A program made the position numbers and the translations under genes. The notes below the pieces were generated by a model. It had not been told where the DNA came from, made no database searches, and saw nothing but the letters and a program-made list of their open reading frames with translations. Positions 53,794-63,300 of a stretch of DNA of 64,000 bases are shown piece after piece (the first letter of the stretch is position 1; the number at the start of each line of letters is the position of its first letter). The stretch is from contig CBFHMJ010000011.1 in the NCBI GenBank assembly GCA_965656875.1, forward strand, positions 139,617 to 203,616. The letters are read 5' to 3'. Source of the DNA: CBFHMJ01 sp965656875. GTDB lineage: Bacteria > Pseudomonadota > Gammaproteobacteria > Enterobacterales > Alteromonadaceae.

Positions 53794-55320
53794 TTAAATA
53801 TCAACCAGTGGCACACAGAACGAGAACGTTGCACCGTGTCCGTATTCGCTGCTAACCGCCAGTTCAGTATTGAGTAAGGCTAGTAAACGTTTACAGATTG
53901 CCAGACCAAATCCGGCATGTTGATGACGATCACCGGAAGCATTTGCTCCTCGGTAACGCGCATCAAAAATATAGGGCAAATCGTTTTTCGGGATCCCGCT
54001 GCCAGTGTCTTTTACCGAGATCATTAAGCGGTTGTCGTAGGTTGTTTCAACCTGTAACTGAATTTCGCCGCCTTTTGGGGTATGACGTAATGCGTTTTCA
54101 ATCAGGTTTGTCAGAACACGTTCCAGTTTGCCAATATCCGCAGACACTTGTTGCAAACAGGGGGTTGGCGGTAGCACGAGCTTCACACCTTGCTTTTCAG
54201 CTTTTAACGTAAACTTTGCTGCGATGTCGTGAATCAGTTCTGCGACTGGGAAGACTTCCAGTTCAACATTCACCTGACCACTTTCCAGATGAGCCAGTTC
54301 AAAAATCTGATCGACCAGACGTTTCAACACCAGAGAATTGCGGAGCGCGATATGAATAAACTGAGCGCGATCGGCATCGTCGATTTTATCCTGCTTGATA
54401 TCCAGGGTTTCCAGGTAGCCCTGTAACGCGGCTAACGGCGTTCGCAGATCATGAGACAGCTGTGCCAGTAATTCCCGGCGCTGGGTATCGTTGGCTTTTA
54501 ACTGACTGATTTGCGCATTAATACGTTTTGCCATTTGGGTAAACACATCGGTGAGCTGGCCGATTTCATGGCGAGCCGCTTTGTGCGGGTGTTGATTGAG
54601 TAGGTTATCTAACACGGGTAAGCGTGCCAGTTGCGCCGTTTTTTCCAGTGTTTTCAAATCAAAATCGGCTGCCTGAAAGGCTTCCATGGCACGACTTAAC
54701 TGACGAACAGGCGACGTGAAAACTCGCAGTAATACCAGCAACACGACAAATAAGAAGATGATTGCTGAGCCGATCACCAGCAGGCTTTGATGTTGTTGCT
54801 TATCGTCGTGAGCCGCTGCAAACGCAGAGTCATATTGTTCACTTCGAATGATGACGTACAGATAGCCTTTCAGGCCATCTTCACCATTAACTGGTGCGGC
54901 TGAGAATATTTTACGACGGTCAGGATGACGTGGGTCGTCGCCGGTAACGGGCAGTAATCCAGGGTCTTTTAACAAGTTCAATACGGGAACCAGATCGACG
55001 GCATCTCGTTTAATTTTTTCTTTTGGCGCTGAGTAAGTCAGAATTTTTCCGGTGGGATCAAGTAAATAAAATTCGAAAGCAGGCCCCAGAACCATCATGG
55101 TATGAAACAGGTTTGCCAGGTCTTCGTAATCATAAAATCCCTGCGACACTCTGGGATTATCATTCACCAGATGTTGAGCGAGATTGAGATGCAGCCGTTG
55201 TTCTGCCGCTTGAGTGGCTTGTTCATCCACATGGTTCGTCCACAGGACAAACCCGGCGAATAACAGGGCAAATAATACGGCCAGAGAAATGCCAAGCCGT
55301 TGATACAAAGACAAATTCAT
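53794..55320 (-). CDS. Sensor histidine kinase of the spondin cluster
   Basis: A 508-residue kinase from ATG 55320, which overlaps the regulator stop by four bases (ATGA); a TTG at 55329 is an alternative. Membrane helices at about 8-27 (LAVLFALLFAGFVLW) and 180-200 (LLVIGSAIIFLFVVLLVLL) enclose a periplasmic sensor of about 150 residues. HAMP and a HisKA domain follow, with phospho-acceptor His290 in LSHDLRTPLAALQGYLE. The ATPase domain has NLIENALRHTPKGGE (N), DTGSGIPKND (G1) and HAGFGLAICKRL (G2). All boxes are intact. It would phosphorylate the OmpR-type regulator encoded just upstream. The signal may be linked to the spondin-domain proteins at the head of the cluster. Confidence 0.94.
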   Translation of the reverse strand: MNLSLYQRLGISLAVLFALLFAGFVLWTNHVDEQATQAAEQRLHLNLAQHLVNDNPRVSQGFYDYEDLANLFHTMMVLGPAFEFYLLDPTGKILTYSAPKEKIKRDAVDLVPVLNLLKDPGLLPVTGDDPRHPDRRKIFSAAPVNGEDGLKGYLYVIIRSEQYDSAFAAAHDDKQQHQSLLVIGSAIIFLFVVLLVLLRVFTSPVRQLSRAMEAFQAADFDLKTLEKTAQLARLPVLDNLLNQHPHKAARHEIGQLTDVFTQMAKRINAQISQLKANDTQRRELLAQLSHDLRTPLAALQGYLETLDIKQDKIDDADRAQFIHIALRNSLVLKRLVDQIFELAHLESGQVNVELEVFPVAELIHDIAAKFTLKAEKQGVKLVLPPTPCLQQVSADIGKLERVLTNLIENALRHTPKGGEIQLQVETTYDNRLMISVKDTGSGIPKNDLPYIFDARYRGANASGDRHQHAGFGLAICKRLLALLNTELAVSSEYGHGATFSFCVPLVDI

Positions 55321-56102
55321 AATCGACAACCGTCCGGATTAAATTTATAGCCTACACCCCACACGGTTTGCACGATGTCTGGTTGGGCAGGGTTTTGCTC
55401 CAGTTTCTTGCGCAGGCGATTGATATGAGAATTCACGGTATGTTCGTAACCACTATGATGATATCCCCACACGGAGCTGAGTAATTCTTCTCGTGAAAAG
55501 ACCTGATTGGGGTGTCCAGCCAGAAAGACCAGCAGTTCGAATTCTGTTGCGGTTAGCTCGATATCCATAGCGCCCAGAGTAACCTGGTGGCTGCGCTGGT
55601 CGATCACTAAAGCGCCACTGCATAACGCCGATGTTTTCTCATCACTGTCGTGTTGATAGTGATTGTGTTGTTGACCATCGTGTTCTGGTGAGTGTTGTGA
55701 GCCATTTTCTGTGGTGGCTACTTTTGCCTGAGAATACAGGGCGACACGTCGAAGTTGAGTGCGGATTCTGGCTTGCAATTCGCGCACACTGAAGGGTTTA
55801 GTCATGTAGTCATCAGCACCCAGTTCCAGGCCGACAACCCGGTCGGTTTCTGAGCTGCGGGAGGTAAGCATAATAATAACAATCTCCGGATGACTGGTTC
55901 TTAACTGGCGGCATACATCAAGGCCGCTTATGTCGGGTAACATCAAATCCAGGATAACCAGATCAAATGCTTGTTCGGTGGCAAGACTGATTGCATCGTT
56001 GCCGTTGTATGCGGTTTTAACATCAAGTGATAAATCCAGCAGGTTTACTTTAATCAGTGACGCTATGTCGTGATCATCTTCCACTATCAGTACTGAGGCC
56101 AT
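55317..56102 (-). CDS. OmpR-family response regulator of the spondin cluster
   Basis: A 261-residue regulator from ATG 56102 (MASVLIVEDDHD); in-frame ATGs at 56114 and 56123 are possible. The receiver (1-118) has Asp9-Asp10, phosphorylation site Asp52 (ILDLMLP), Thr in IMLTSRS and Lys in YMTKPF. A linker of about 40 residues is unusually rich in His and Gln (SPEHDGQQHNHYQHDSDE). The winged-helix domain follows (about 160-258; LTATEFELLVFLAGHP, HINRLRKKLE, VWGVGYKF). It is coupled to the kinase gene. The array of 11-bp-spaced pentamers upstream of the spondin genes is a likely binding site, implying autoregulation if the four genes are co-transcribed. Confidence 0.94.
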   Translation of the reverse strand: MASVLIVEDDHDIASLIKVNLLDLSLDVKTAYNGNDAISLATEQAFDLVILDLMLPDISGLDVCRQLRTSHPEIVIIMLTSRSSETDRVVGLELGADDYMTKPFSVRELQARIRTQLRRVALYSQAKVATTENGSQHSPEHDGQQHNHYQHDSDEKTSALCSGALVIDQRSHQVTLGAMDIELTATEFELLVFLAGHPNQVFSREELLSSVWGYHHSGYEHTVNSHINRLRKKLEQNPAQPDIVQTVWGVGYKFNPDGCRL

Positions 56103-56286
56103 GGGAGTTTCCATCGTTGTCATGAACAAAATATTGAGTGGGCAAAGTGCCGCCCGGGTAACTGAGTGGATTAGTATAGACACACCAAAAGCGGCTCCGG
56201 GTTTAAGAATCATGTGAGTTGCAACATGTTCAGTGGTGAAAGCAGGAAAACACCACCCGGAGCCTGGTCTGGACAAGACCTGATTT

Positions 56287-56997
56287 TTACTGACGGGTAA
56301 CAGTCACTCGCATGACCGGATTATCGAAGCGATGTGCTTCGGTCAACACCGAGGTCGTTAAGCCGTCATGTTGAGAGACGACGCCTGGGTGTCTTACCAC
56401 TTTGTCGATATCATTTCTGATGGCGTTATAGCCTTCGCCCATATCTGCTGGTCCAGGAATAGTTCCCGCCGCTTCATCATTCGCTTCGGTTCCTGCATCG
56501 TATGCGGAAAGGGTCCAGGTCATTGAATCGCCAACACTTAATCCACTAAGGTCCACAGCATTCAGACCGCTAAAAGCATCATTGGTATTCACCAACATGG
56601 TGGCTAATGATAAGGTCAGAGCAGTTTCGTCCTGAGTAGAGATAGCAATTTCGCCTACCGAGCCCGGGCCAACCGGGGTTTCCGTTGCAGCATTCGATAC
56701 CGCGTTTTCCCAGGCAAGAATATCGGCGGCATCACCACCTTCTGCCAGTTTTTCCAGTGCGACAGACGCGCTTGCACCGTTTTCCCATAAGTTGCCATCG
56801 GCGTGAAGGACAACCGCGACCGGAGATAGTGGTTGACCATTGGTCAGATTTAATACCGAAACCTGATATGAATAGGTTGTTGGCGGTGGAGGAGGTGGCG
56901 GCGGTGTCGGTGTTGAAGACGACGATGAACTACCACCACAGCCTGCCAGTAATAAAGTCGCGAGTGCAGCACTCAGTCCGGTTAATCGCATAGTCAT
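56287..56997 (-). CDS. Spondin-domain lipoprotein
   Basis: A 236-residue lipoprotein with GGAGG six bases before the ATG. The lipobox is LLLAGC (Cys20), followed by a flexible GGSSSSSSTPTP and an eight-proline run. Residues about 42-234 form a spondin_N-type domain: YQVSVLNLTNGQPLSPVAVV, WENGASASVALEKLAEGGDA, LSAYDAGTEANDE and a C-terminal FDNPVMRVTV strand. Spondin_N domains are calcium-binding C2-like beta-sandwiches; in bacteria their role is unknown. It lies ten bases downstream of a second spondin gene and 185 bases upstream of the regulator gene, all on the minus strand. Confidence 0.85.
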   Translation of the reverse strand: MTMRLTGLSAALATLLLAGCGGSSSSSSTPTPPPPPPPPTTYSYQVSVLNLTNGQPLSPVAVVLHADGNLWENGASASVALEKLAEGGDAADILAWENAVSNAATETPVGPGSVGEIAISTQDETALTLSLATMLVNTNDAFSGLNAVDLSGLSVGDSMTWTLSAYDAGTEANDEAAGTIPGPADMGEGYNAIRNDIDKVVRHPGVVSQHDGLTTSVLTEAHRFDNPVMRVTVTRQ

Positions 56998-57007
56998 GAG
57001 CAGCCTC

Positions 57008-57697
57008 CTACTTAACGGTAACTGTTACTTTTGCGACCGGGTTTAACCAGCGGTGAACGGTGTTGTTCAAATCACTTGTACCACCTGTGCTGTTGTCATC
57101 GCCTAATGCACCGCGGTGAATGTGAACAGTCTGATTTGCTTCTTCTGTGGTTACACCTGAACCATTAACGCCTTCACCATCGCCAGGTGCCGCAGGGATA
57201 CCGAGTACACCAGGAGCGCCAGAACCTTCAACGATTAGTTCATTATTGGCTTCTGTGCCCGCGTCGTATGCATTCAGGTAAATCGTGTAAGTACCAGCTT
57301 CTGTTGGAATTTTCCAGGCATTAAGACCGATGAAGCCATCATTAGTTGGTAGCATCATAGCGGCGACAGATAAATACATGTTGCTGTCGTCTGTCATTAG
57401 ATCAGCACTGGCTGATGCTGCCGGTGCTAACAAGCCGCCTGCCGGGTCCTGAAGGGTATTTGCACTTGCCAGTGATTCAGCAACACCTGCGATTGAGCCG
57501 CCCTCTGCCAGCGCCTGTAACGCATCGCTCGCTGCTTGACCAACCTGGAAGATGTGCTGGTCGCCTGTGTGGGCTGCAGCAATAATGGGTGTGAAGTAAA
57601 TGCCTTGAGTAAGATTCGTGACCTGAATCGTTAAGTCTTGTGCCTGAGCCGTACCAGCCAGAAGTGCTGAAGCTGTTAGAAGTGCTTTTAGTTTCAT
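57008..57697 (-). CDS. Secreted spondin-domain protein
   Basis: A 229-residue protein from ATG 57697 (GAGG upstream; the open extension before it is not signal-like). The signal peptide is KALLTASALLAGTAQA, then one spondin_N-type domain: LTIQVTNLTQGIYFTPIIAA, AASDALQALAEGGS, GLNAWKIP, YLNAYDAGTEANNE and LNPVAKVTVTVK at the end. It matches the lipoprotein downstream in order and key motifs (LAEGG, DAGTEAN), so the two are paralogues, one soluble and one membrane-anchored. It heads the cluster and is preceded by an array of ATCAC motifs at 11-bp spacing. Confidence 0.87.
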   Translation of the reverse strand: MKLKALLTASALLAGTAQAQDLTIQVTNLTQGIYFTPIIAAAHTGDQHIFQVGQAASDALQALAEGGSIAGVAESLASANTLQDPAGGLLAPAASASADLMTDDSNMYLSVAAMMLPTNDGFIGLNAWKIPTEAGTYTIYLNAYDAGTEANNELIVEGSGAPGVLGIPAAPGDGEGVNGSGVTTEEANQTVHIHRGALGDDNSTGGTSDLNNTVHRWLNPVAKVTVTVK

Positions 57698-57770
57698 GTT
57701 GTCGCCTCTTAGTTGTAGTCGTTTCTGTGTTCCAGATGGAATAAGACTAAACCCGAATGGCGAAGGATGA

Positions 57771-57838
57771 ATCACAGTGCAATCACGAATTTATCACAAA
57801 TCTATCACAGCCCTTATGAGCTGTGATATTTGAGTGAT
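57771..57838 (-). promoter_or_regulatory. Phased operator array upstream of the spondin/two-component cluster
   Basis: ATCAC occurs at 57771, 57782, 57793 and 57804, exactly 11 bases apart; its inverse GTGAT occurs at 57823 and 57834, again 11 bases apart. TATCACAGC (57803-57811) and GCTGTGATA (57820-57828) also form a perfect 9-bp inverted repeat. The array ends 73 bases before the first spondin start. Direct repeats on one face of the helix are typical of OmpR/PhoB-family binding, so the regulator at 55317-56102 is the natural candidate. The hairpin could also end the S41 transcript. Confidence 0.65.
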
Positions 57839-57868
57839 AAATCATGATTAAGATATTGAAAAGTAACG

Positions 57869-59143
57869 TTATTTGTGAATTTTATTTGATGTGTTAATTC
57901 TGTCGATAATGGCTTGCATTCCCTGATCTTCACCGTTAAACCAGGCTGATTTTGTCACCGGGATATGTATATCTGGCGTCAGGGTGTCAGCAGGTGCTTC
58001 AATAAAGCGATAATAGCGAATGGAGCTGGTGATCCGCCGCGTCGAATGTGGCAGCCGGAATGTGCTGTTCTCCATATAGTGATTCGGATCGGCACCGGTT
58101 GGTTCCCCGACCAGCGTTGCGTTCAGTATTTGTCGAAACTGAGCTGCGTTACTCATCGCCGCAGACTGGGTTTGATAATCCATTAAGACATAAATACCGT
58201 GTTGCCAGTCAAATTGCGACATATGCAATAAGCAAGACGACAGCGCCAGCCCGGTGTAAAAACTGCCTCCGAAATTCCCTCGCAGATCGATAACCAGGTG
58301 CTGACTTTGATGATGCTTAAGCTGTTTCTGCAATGTTTTGCAGCCTTTTTCCACTTGCTCGAACGATGGATAGTGTTTCCAGCCCAGATAACTCAAGCTA
58401 GCTTGTGGCAAGTGTCCCAGCGTGACACCTGGCATGAGTGTGGTTAAATGTTTAACCGGGATATCCGGTTGAACCTGTGTTTTTCCAATGGTTGCAAATG
58501 TGTTCATCGAAACCGCTGCAATTGACAATGTTTGTTTATCGCCAGACGCGAGTTTAATGGTGAATTCTGCCTTGTTAAGTTCGCCAATAATGCCCGTACC
58601 ATAGAGCAGCTGAGCAATGGTCAGTTGGAATTCCAGTGCATTGCGCAATGAATGTTGATTTTCGACGCCCTGGACATAAGGGGTAAGTTGCTTAATCACT
58701 GCTGCAATCGGTTGTTGATTAATGGCGATTAGTTCGCCACCGATGACCCGTTGCAGATCGTCACCCGCAGCCGTTATGTATAACCGATCACCGAATTGTT
58801 TGAAGCGAAACGGAAAATGCTGGTGTGGACCAGACATCAAATGATACTGGGTGTGTGCGTCACCGATCAGCCGGGTAATTCGCATCAATTCTGCTTCTAC
58901 CTGATATTGATTCATCGCGGGTAACTGTTGGAGCAGTGTGGTTATCGCCTGGTCAAAGGTTACTTCATTGACCTGATAAAACGGGTTCAGGTGAGTCTTT
59001 TTCAGGTTTTTTTGAAAATAGCGGATGTCCTCTCGCCAGTCAGATATTTCATCCGGTGCCAACGCGTGGGCGGATGTAGCGCATAGTGTGGCAGTGGTGC
59101 AGAGTATGGCAAAAGCCAACAGGTGTCGAGCGTATGTAAGCAT
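57869..59143 (-). CDS. Exported S41-type (C-terminal processing) peptidase-like protein
   Basis: A 424-residue protein from ATG 59143 (AGGA seven bases upstream; ATG 59146 is adjacent). A signal peptide of about 26 residues ends in TSAHA. The N-terminal helical region (about 30-110) precedes an S41-like core: LVIDLRGNFGGSFYTGLALS, YVLMDYQTQSAAMSNAAQFR, LVGEPTGADPNHY and a TPDIHIPVT strand. The Ser of TQSAAMS corresponds to the S41 nucleophile region. No separate PDZ domain is obvious. Members cleave peptides in the periplasm. The gene starts seven to eleven bases after the GlxA-type regulator gene, so the two are co-transcribed. Confidence 0.82.
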   Translation of the reverse strand: MLTYARHLLAFAILCTTATLCATSAHALAPDEISDWREDIRYFQKNLKKTHLNPFYQVNEVTFDQAITTLLQQLPAMNQYQVEAELMRITRLIGDAHTQYHLMSGPHQHFPFRFKQFGDRLYITAAGDDLQRVIGGELIAINQQPIAAVIKQLTPYVQGVENQHSLRNALEFQLTIAQLLYGTGIIGELNKAEFTIKLASGDKQTLSIAAVSMNTFATIGKTQVQPDIPVKHLTTLMPGVTLGHLPQASLSYLGWKHYPSFEQVEKGCKTLQKQLKHHQSQHLVIDLRGNFGGSFYTGLALSSCLLHMSQFDWQHGIYVLMDYQTQSAAMSNAAQFRQILNATLVGEPTGADPNHYMENSTFRLPHSTRRITSSIRYYRFIEAPADTLTPDIHIPVTKSAWFNGEDQGMQAIIDRINTSNKIHK

Positions 59144-59153
59144 CATGATGTCC

Positions 59154-60107
59154 TTATGATTGAAAATGAGAGGGAGCCACACCAAAATGGCGTTCGAATG
59201 CACGTCGGAAGCTGTCGTAATGGGTAAAACCGACAGCACTGGCAATGTCGTTTAGTGAACGGTTTGCGTCGGATAACAACTCTCGCGCCCGGTTTAACCT
59301 GAGTTCGTTCAGGTATTTAGCTGGTGATTTGTGTAAATGAGCATGAAAAAGACGATTAAGCTGGCGTTCACTCATTGCAGCCTCATCAGCCATTCGCGCC
59401 ACGGAGATTGTGCGATCAAGATTGTTCATCAACCACTGCAACAAGGGCTGCAATCGCTGACAGTCTGCTGTTTGAACCTGCAAAGCATCTGAGAACTGAT
59501 TCTGTCCACCTTTACGCTGAATGTAGACAACCAGCTCTTTGGCGACATTGGCCGCGATGGTATTGCCATGATCCTGTCTGATAATTTCCAGCGCCAAATC
59601 AACGCCGGCTAACACCCCAGCGGATGACCAGACATTGTTGTCTTCAATAAACAGCGGATTGGCATCCACCGCATGATGCTGATGCGCATCCACCAGTTCC
59701 TGACAATGACGCCAGTGTGTGGTGAGATTTTTGGGTTGCTTAGGGAAAAGCTGCGCCAGTACAAAACTCCCGGTACAAATGCTGATCAAGCGTTTTGACC
59801 GCTGTGCAAGCGCTGTTAGTTGTTGTTGAGCTTGTTGATCTAACGACAGCGTGCGCATTCCCGCACCACCACAAATTACCAGATAATCCAGCGCTAATTC
59901 ATCTGACTGAGCAAATTCAGCTAATGCCAGTTCAGCAATGACTTGCTGTTTCGACGAGGTTAATACCGGCCCTTGTTGTAAGCCCAGAGTGAGGCATTCA
60001 TAAGCATCTGGCTGCCAACTATTAGCTTCATAAAACGCATCCAACGGCCCGAATAAATCCAACCCTTGAAAGCCATCGGCAATAAAAAAGACAACGCGAG
60101 TAGTCAT
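59154..60107 (-). CDS. GlxA-family transcriptional regulator (DJ-1/PfpI domain plus AraC HTH)
   Basis: A 317-residue regulator. AGGA lies six bases before the ATG. The DJ-1/PfpI-like domain (1-180) begins VVFFIADGFQGLDLFGPLDA, carries YLVICGGAGMR and the nucleophile-elbow Cys in ISICTGSFVLAQ, then THWRHCQEL. The AraC DNA-binding domain (about 215-315) has two HTH units (DEAAMSERQLNRLFHAHLHK and NDIASAVGFTHYDSFRRAFE). GlxA-type regulators often respond to small metabolites. It is in an operon with the S41-type peptidase gene and may control it. Confidence 0.92.
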   Translation of the reverse strand: MTTRVVFFIADGFQGLDLFGPLDAFYEANSWQPDAYECLTLGLQQGPVLTSSKQQVIAELALAEFAQSDELALDYLVICGGAGMRTLSLDQQAQQQLTALAQRSKRLISICTGSFVLAQLFPKQPKNLTTHWRHCQELVDAHQHHAVDANPLFIEDNNVWSSAGVLAGVDLALEIIRQDHGNTIAANVAKELVVYIQRKGGQNQFSDALQVQTADCQRLQPLLQWLMNNLDRTISVARMADEAAMSERQLNRLFHAHLHKSPAKYLNELRLNRARELLSDANRSLNDIASAVGFTHYDSFRRAFERHFGVAPSHFQS

Positions 60108-60252
60108 AGCAATTCCTTATCCGTGCAATGACGTTATAGTAACGGAAATCACATGGCGGATTTGTCGTATATTCGACAAAAACGGACATTGGTGGAAAAG
60201 GACAGTTATGAAGGGTGGTTATATCTGGTGGAAGATTGCTTTAAATAACAAA

Positions 60253-60286
60253 AAACTCACCCTGACTGATGAGTCAGAGCGAGTTT
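60253..60286 (-). terminator. Rho-independent terminator after the GlyGly-CTERM gene
   Basis: AAACTC-acc-CTGACT (60253-60267) pairs with AGTCAG-agc-GAGTTT (60272-60286) around GATG, with an imperfect middle. Read on the minus strand TTTTTTG follows. It lies 35 bases past the stop at 60321. Confidence 0.75.
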
Positions 60287-60320
60287 AATTGCTTCTCTCA
60301 ACTATTTTAATAAATGATGT

Positions 60321-63300
60321 TTACAACACTCGGCGGCGTGTAACGCCCAAGCCCGCTAACATCGCAATAAACCAGCCAAAAGAGCCGCCACCGCCAGAGC
60401 CTCCACTACTGGAACCGCCGCCAGTGGTTTCACCACCTGTATTGCCGGAGCCACCTGTGCTGCCGCCTCCTGAGCTTCCGCCTCCGGTGTTACCACCGCC
60501 AGTACTGCCACCTGAACCGCTGTTAGCTTCGTCAACGTGCAGAAGTAGTTCGCTGGTAATACGCATGCTGTCGTTATTGATCGCCGTGATCGTGACGGGT
60601 AGTACCCAATCGCCAGATAATGTCGGGGTACCAGTTAAGCGTCCGTTATTAGTCAGGGTTAAACCATCTGGTATTAACGTCATGCTGTAAGCGTGATCGG
60701 CATCATCCGGGAAGGACCAGTACTGGCTGAGATCAAGGTTCATTGCTTCGCCTTCGGTGCCATTTAACGTGATGGTATTGGTTTCATTGATGTTTATTGT
60801 CAGGGTAAACTCGGCTGACTGACCATGTTCATCCGTGGCAACGAGGGTGATTGTACTGTCTTGCGAGGTGTTGATAGTCAGTGTGTTTCCTGAGAGTGTG
60901 AAGCCTTCAACGGGCGTTTTCACCGCGTAACTAACGATGCCTGCTTCCGGATCAGTAATCAAAGTATTGAGTGGAATCGTAAGTGTGTCGCCGCTCAATA
61001 ACTGGACGGGTTGTAGTTCAACTACCGACTGTGGTGCGCCGTCAACTTGCCAGGCAAACGTGGAAACGGTTTTCATGCCAAAGCTGTCGGTTGCTGTAAC
61101 GTCAAAGGTTCCCTGATCAGCGCTGTTTGCAGTACCACTCAGAACACTACCATTGAGTGTTAAAAACCCGGGCAGAGCATCAATGCTGTAGTGTTGTGTG
61201 TCGTTGACATCGTGGTCAATGAAGACATCATTTAAATCCAGTGATACTGGTTGGCCTTGTAAGACACTGATGGTATTCGCGGTGTTGATGGCTGAACGTG
61301 GGAAATTAAGCTTAGTGATAGTTCGGGCTGTCGCGTGGAATTCTGAGGCGATAACACTGGTAACGTTATCCTGTGCTGGATAGATCTCAGGAGACCAGAA
61401 GGATTTCATCAGGCTTTTAGCGGCAACTTTGTCGCTCAGAATCCAACGGTCATTGGCTTTATCGACAACAAACGTATAGAAGTGGCGTCCCCCCGTACCA
61501 TAAACGAAATGTTCATCCTTCATCTGTAAGTTATTCATATTGTTGAGGTAAGTAACCCACTGCGTGCTTTCAACATCGGTTACGGCTTTGAGTGAGAGTA
61601 CACCGGTATTGGTGTCACGGGTTAGTACAAACAAGTCGTCGATTTGTTTAACGTAGACTCTGTCGCCAAAGCCAAGGATATTGTCGCGATAATCACCTGT
61701 TTCAAAGCCCGTCAATGCGGTTTTACCGACATAATTAAGTCGTTGATGACTATCGAATCTGAAGTGTGCAACATGTCCCGTGTCGTATGACAGGTAGTAA
61801 AAATCGTTGTCGATTAGTAGTGGACGATAAAAACGTGATAATCCCTCAAAATTCTTCAGATCGTCTACCACCGTCTGACGATGGCTGATGTCATCGCCAA
61901 TATTGTGAACATGTAGTGAGTAGGTATAGTTTTCATCACCGTCTTTTTTGTAAAACGATTGAGAAATGAGCTTATCCCTGTTTTTTGTCATCACGCCAGT
62001 AGACATCAGGTTGAGCAGATTTCCATCTTCATCCCTCATAAATGCCCGAGTCAGGGTTTTCAGGGTGTTTTTTTCTGGATCAAATTTGAATTGTGCGAAT
62101 TCAACGTTACCCGCAGAACGGAATAATGAGCCAATTGTAACTGTCAGTACATCGGTGTTTTCATCGAAATGGTATTTCTGAATAGCGTTGTCCGATTCAG
62201 TAAATGCGATTTCATTGACTTCATTAAATTTGTTTTTTTCTGCATCGAATTTCAGGATATAGAGTACATAGCCGCGAGAGGCAATGGCGACATCATACTT
62301 TTCCAGCCAGGTAAATGATGAATACTGGATATGGAATTGTTCGTCAAAACGTGGTTTCAAGGCATAAATTAGCGTAGGTGACTGGTCGATATCTTGTAAG
62401 ATGAACGTACCAACAGTCTTTGAGCCGGAGTAGGGATAATTGGTGAAATACAGATACAGATTGTCGTTTCTGCGGATGGCTGAACGCAGTTGATCAAATG
62501 AACGACTCAGATAGCTTTCAGGTATATGCACTGTTTTATCAACATTAATAGTCAGCGTTACCGGATCGAATGTTGAAATTTGAAAATAATGATAATGATT
62601 ACCAAAAGAAATCAGTTTATCACCAGCCAGTTGCATCGACAGATTGAAGTCCCGTTCATTAAAGACATCATCATTAGTTTGGCTGTTAGCCTTATCAAAG
62701 GTTGCTGTGGCGCTATCAAAATGTGCCGTCACCAGCGTTTTATCCGAGTAGGCAATAATATGATTGTCTAATCCTTCACACACCAGTTGCCAGTCCTGAG
62801 CAGAATCCACATTGAGAGATGTCATATCCAGATTGGATAAAAATGAAGGTGTGTGCGGTTGGCTAATATCAAATACCGAAATAGCCCGTCCAGGGTTAAT
62901 CAGATCTTGTTTACTGGCGACATAGAGCAACTGATTGTCGGTATCCAGACAAGCCGTGTTGATTGATTCTGACATTCTGGTATTGCTTGCATTCAGGGTG
63001 GAATGCAGGGAAATAGTCCTGTTTGACGGGTCTACTGAGTGAAATAACACATCATCTGCCACGCGTGTGATTAGGGCGTTGCCCTGCATCCAGAACTGGA
63101 ATACATCTCTTGGATGGCCGCCACGTTTGTAGTCCTGAAGTCGGGAGTTCAGAGTATATTGAGTACCAATTCGGGCCGTATTGTTACTGTTAATGAATAT
63201 GGATGTTGCATGTTGACTGTCGCTGTCTTCATCCCGATAAATGATGAGCAATTCATTAGTATCTGCTATCTGAACTATCCCGTATAAGTTATGAAACTCA

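Noticed and set aside
60289..60690. Proline-rich plus-strand frame of 133 codons
   Set aside because: It is the complement of the Gly/Ser-rich spacer of the GlyGly-CTERM protein.
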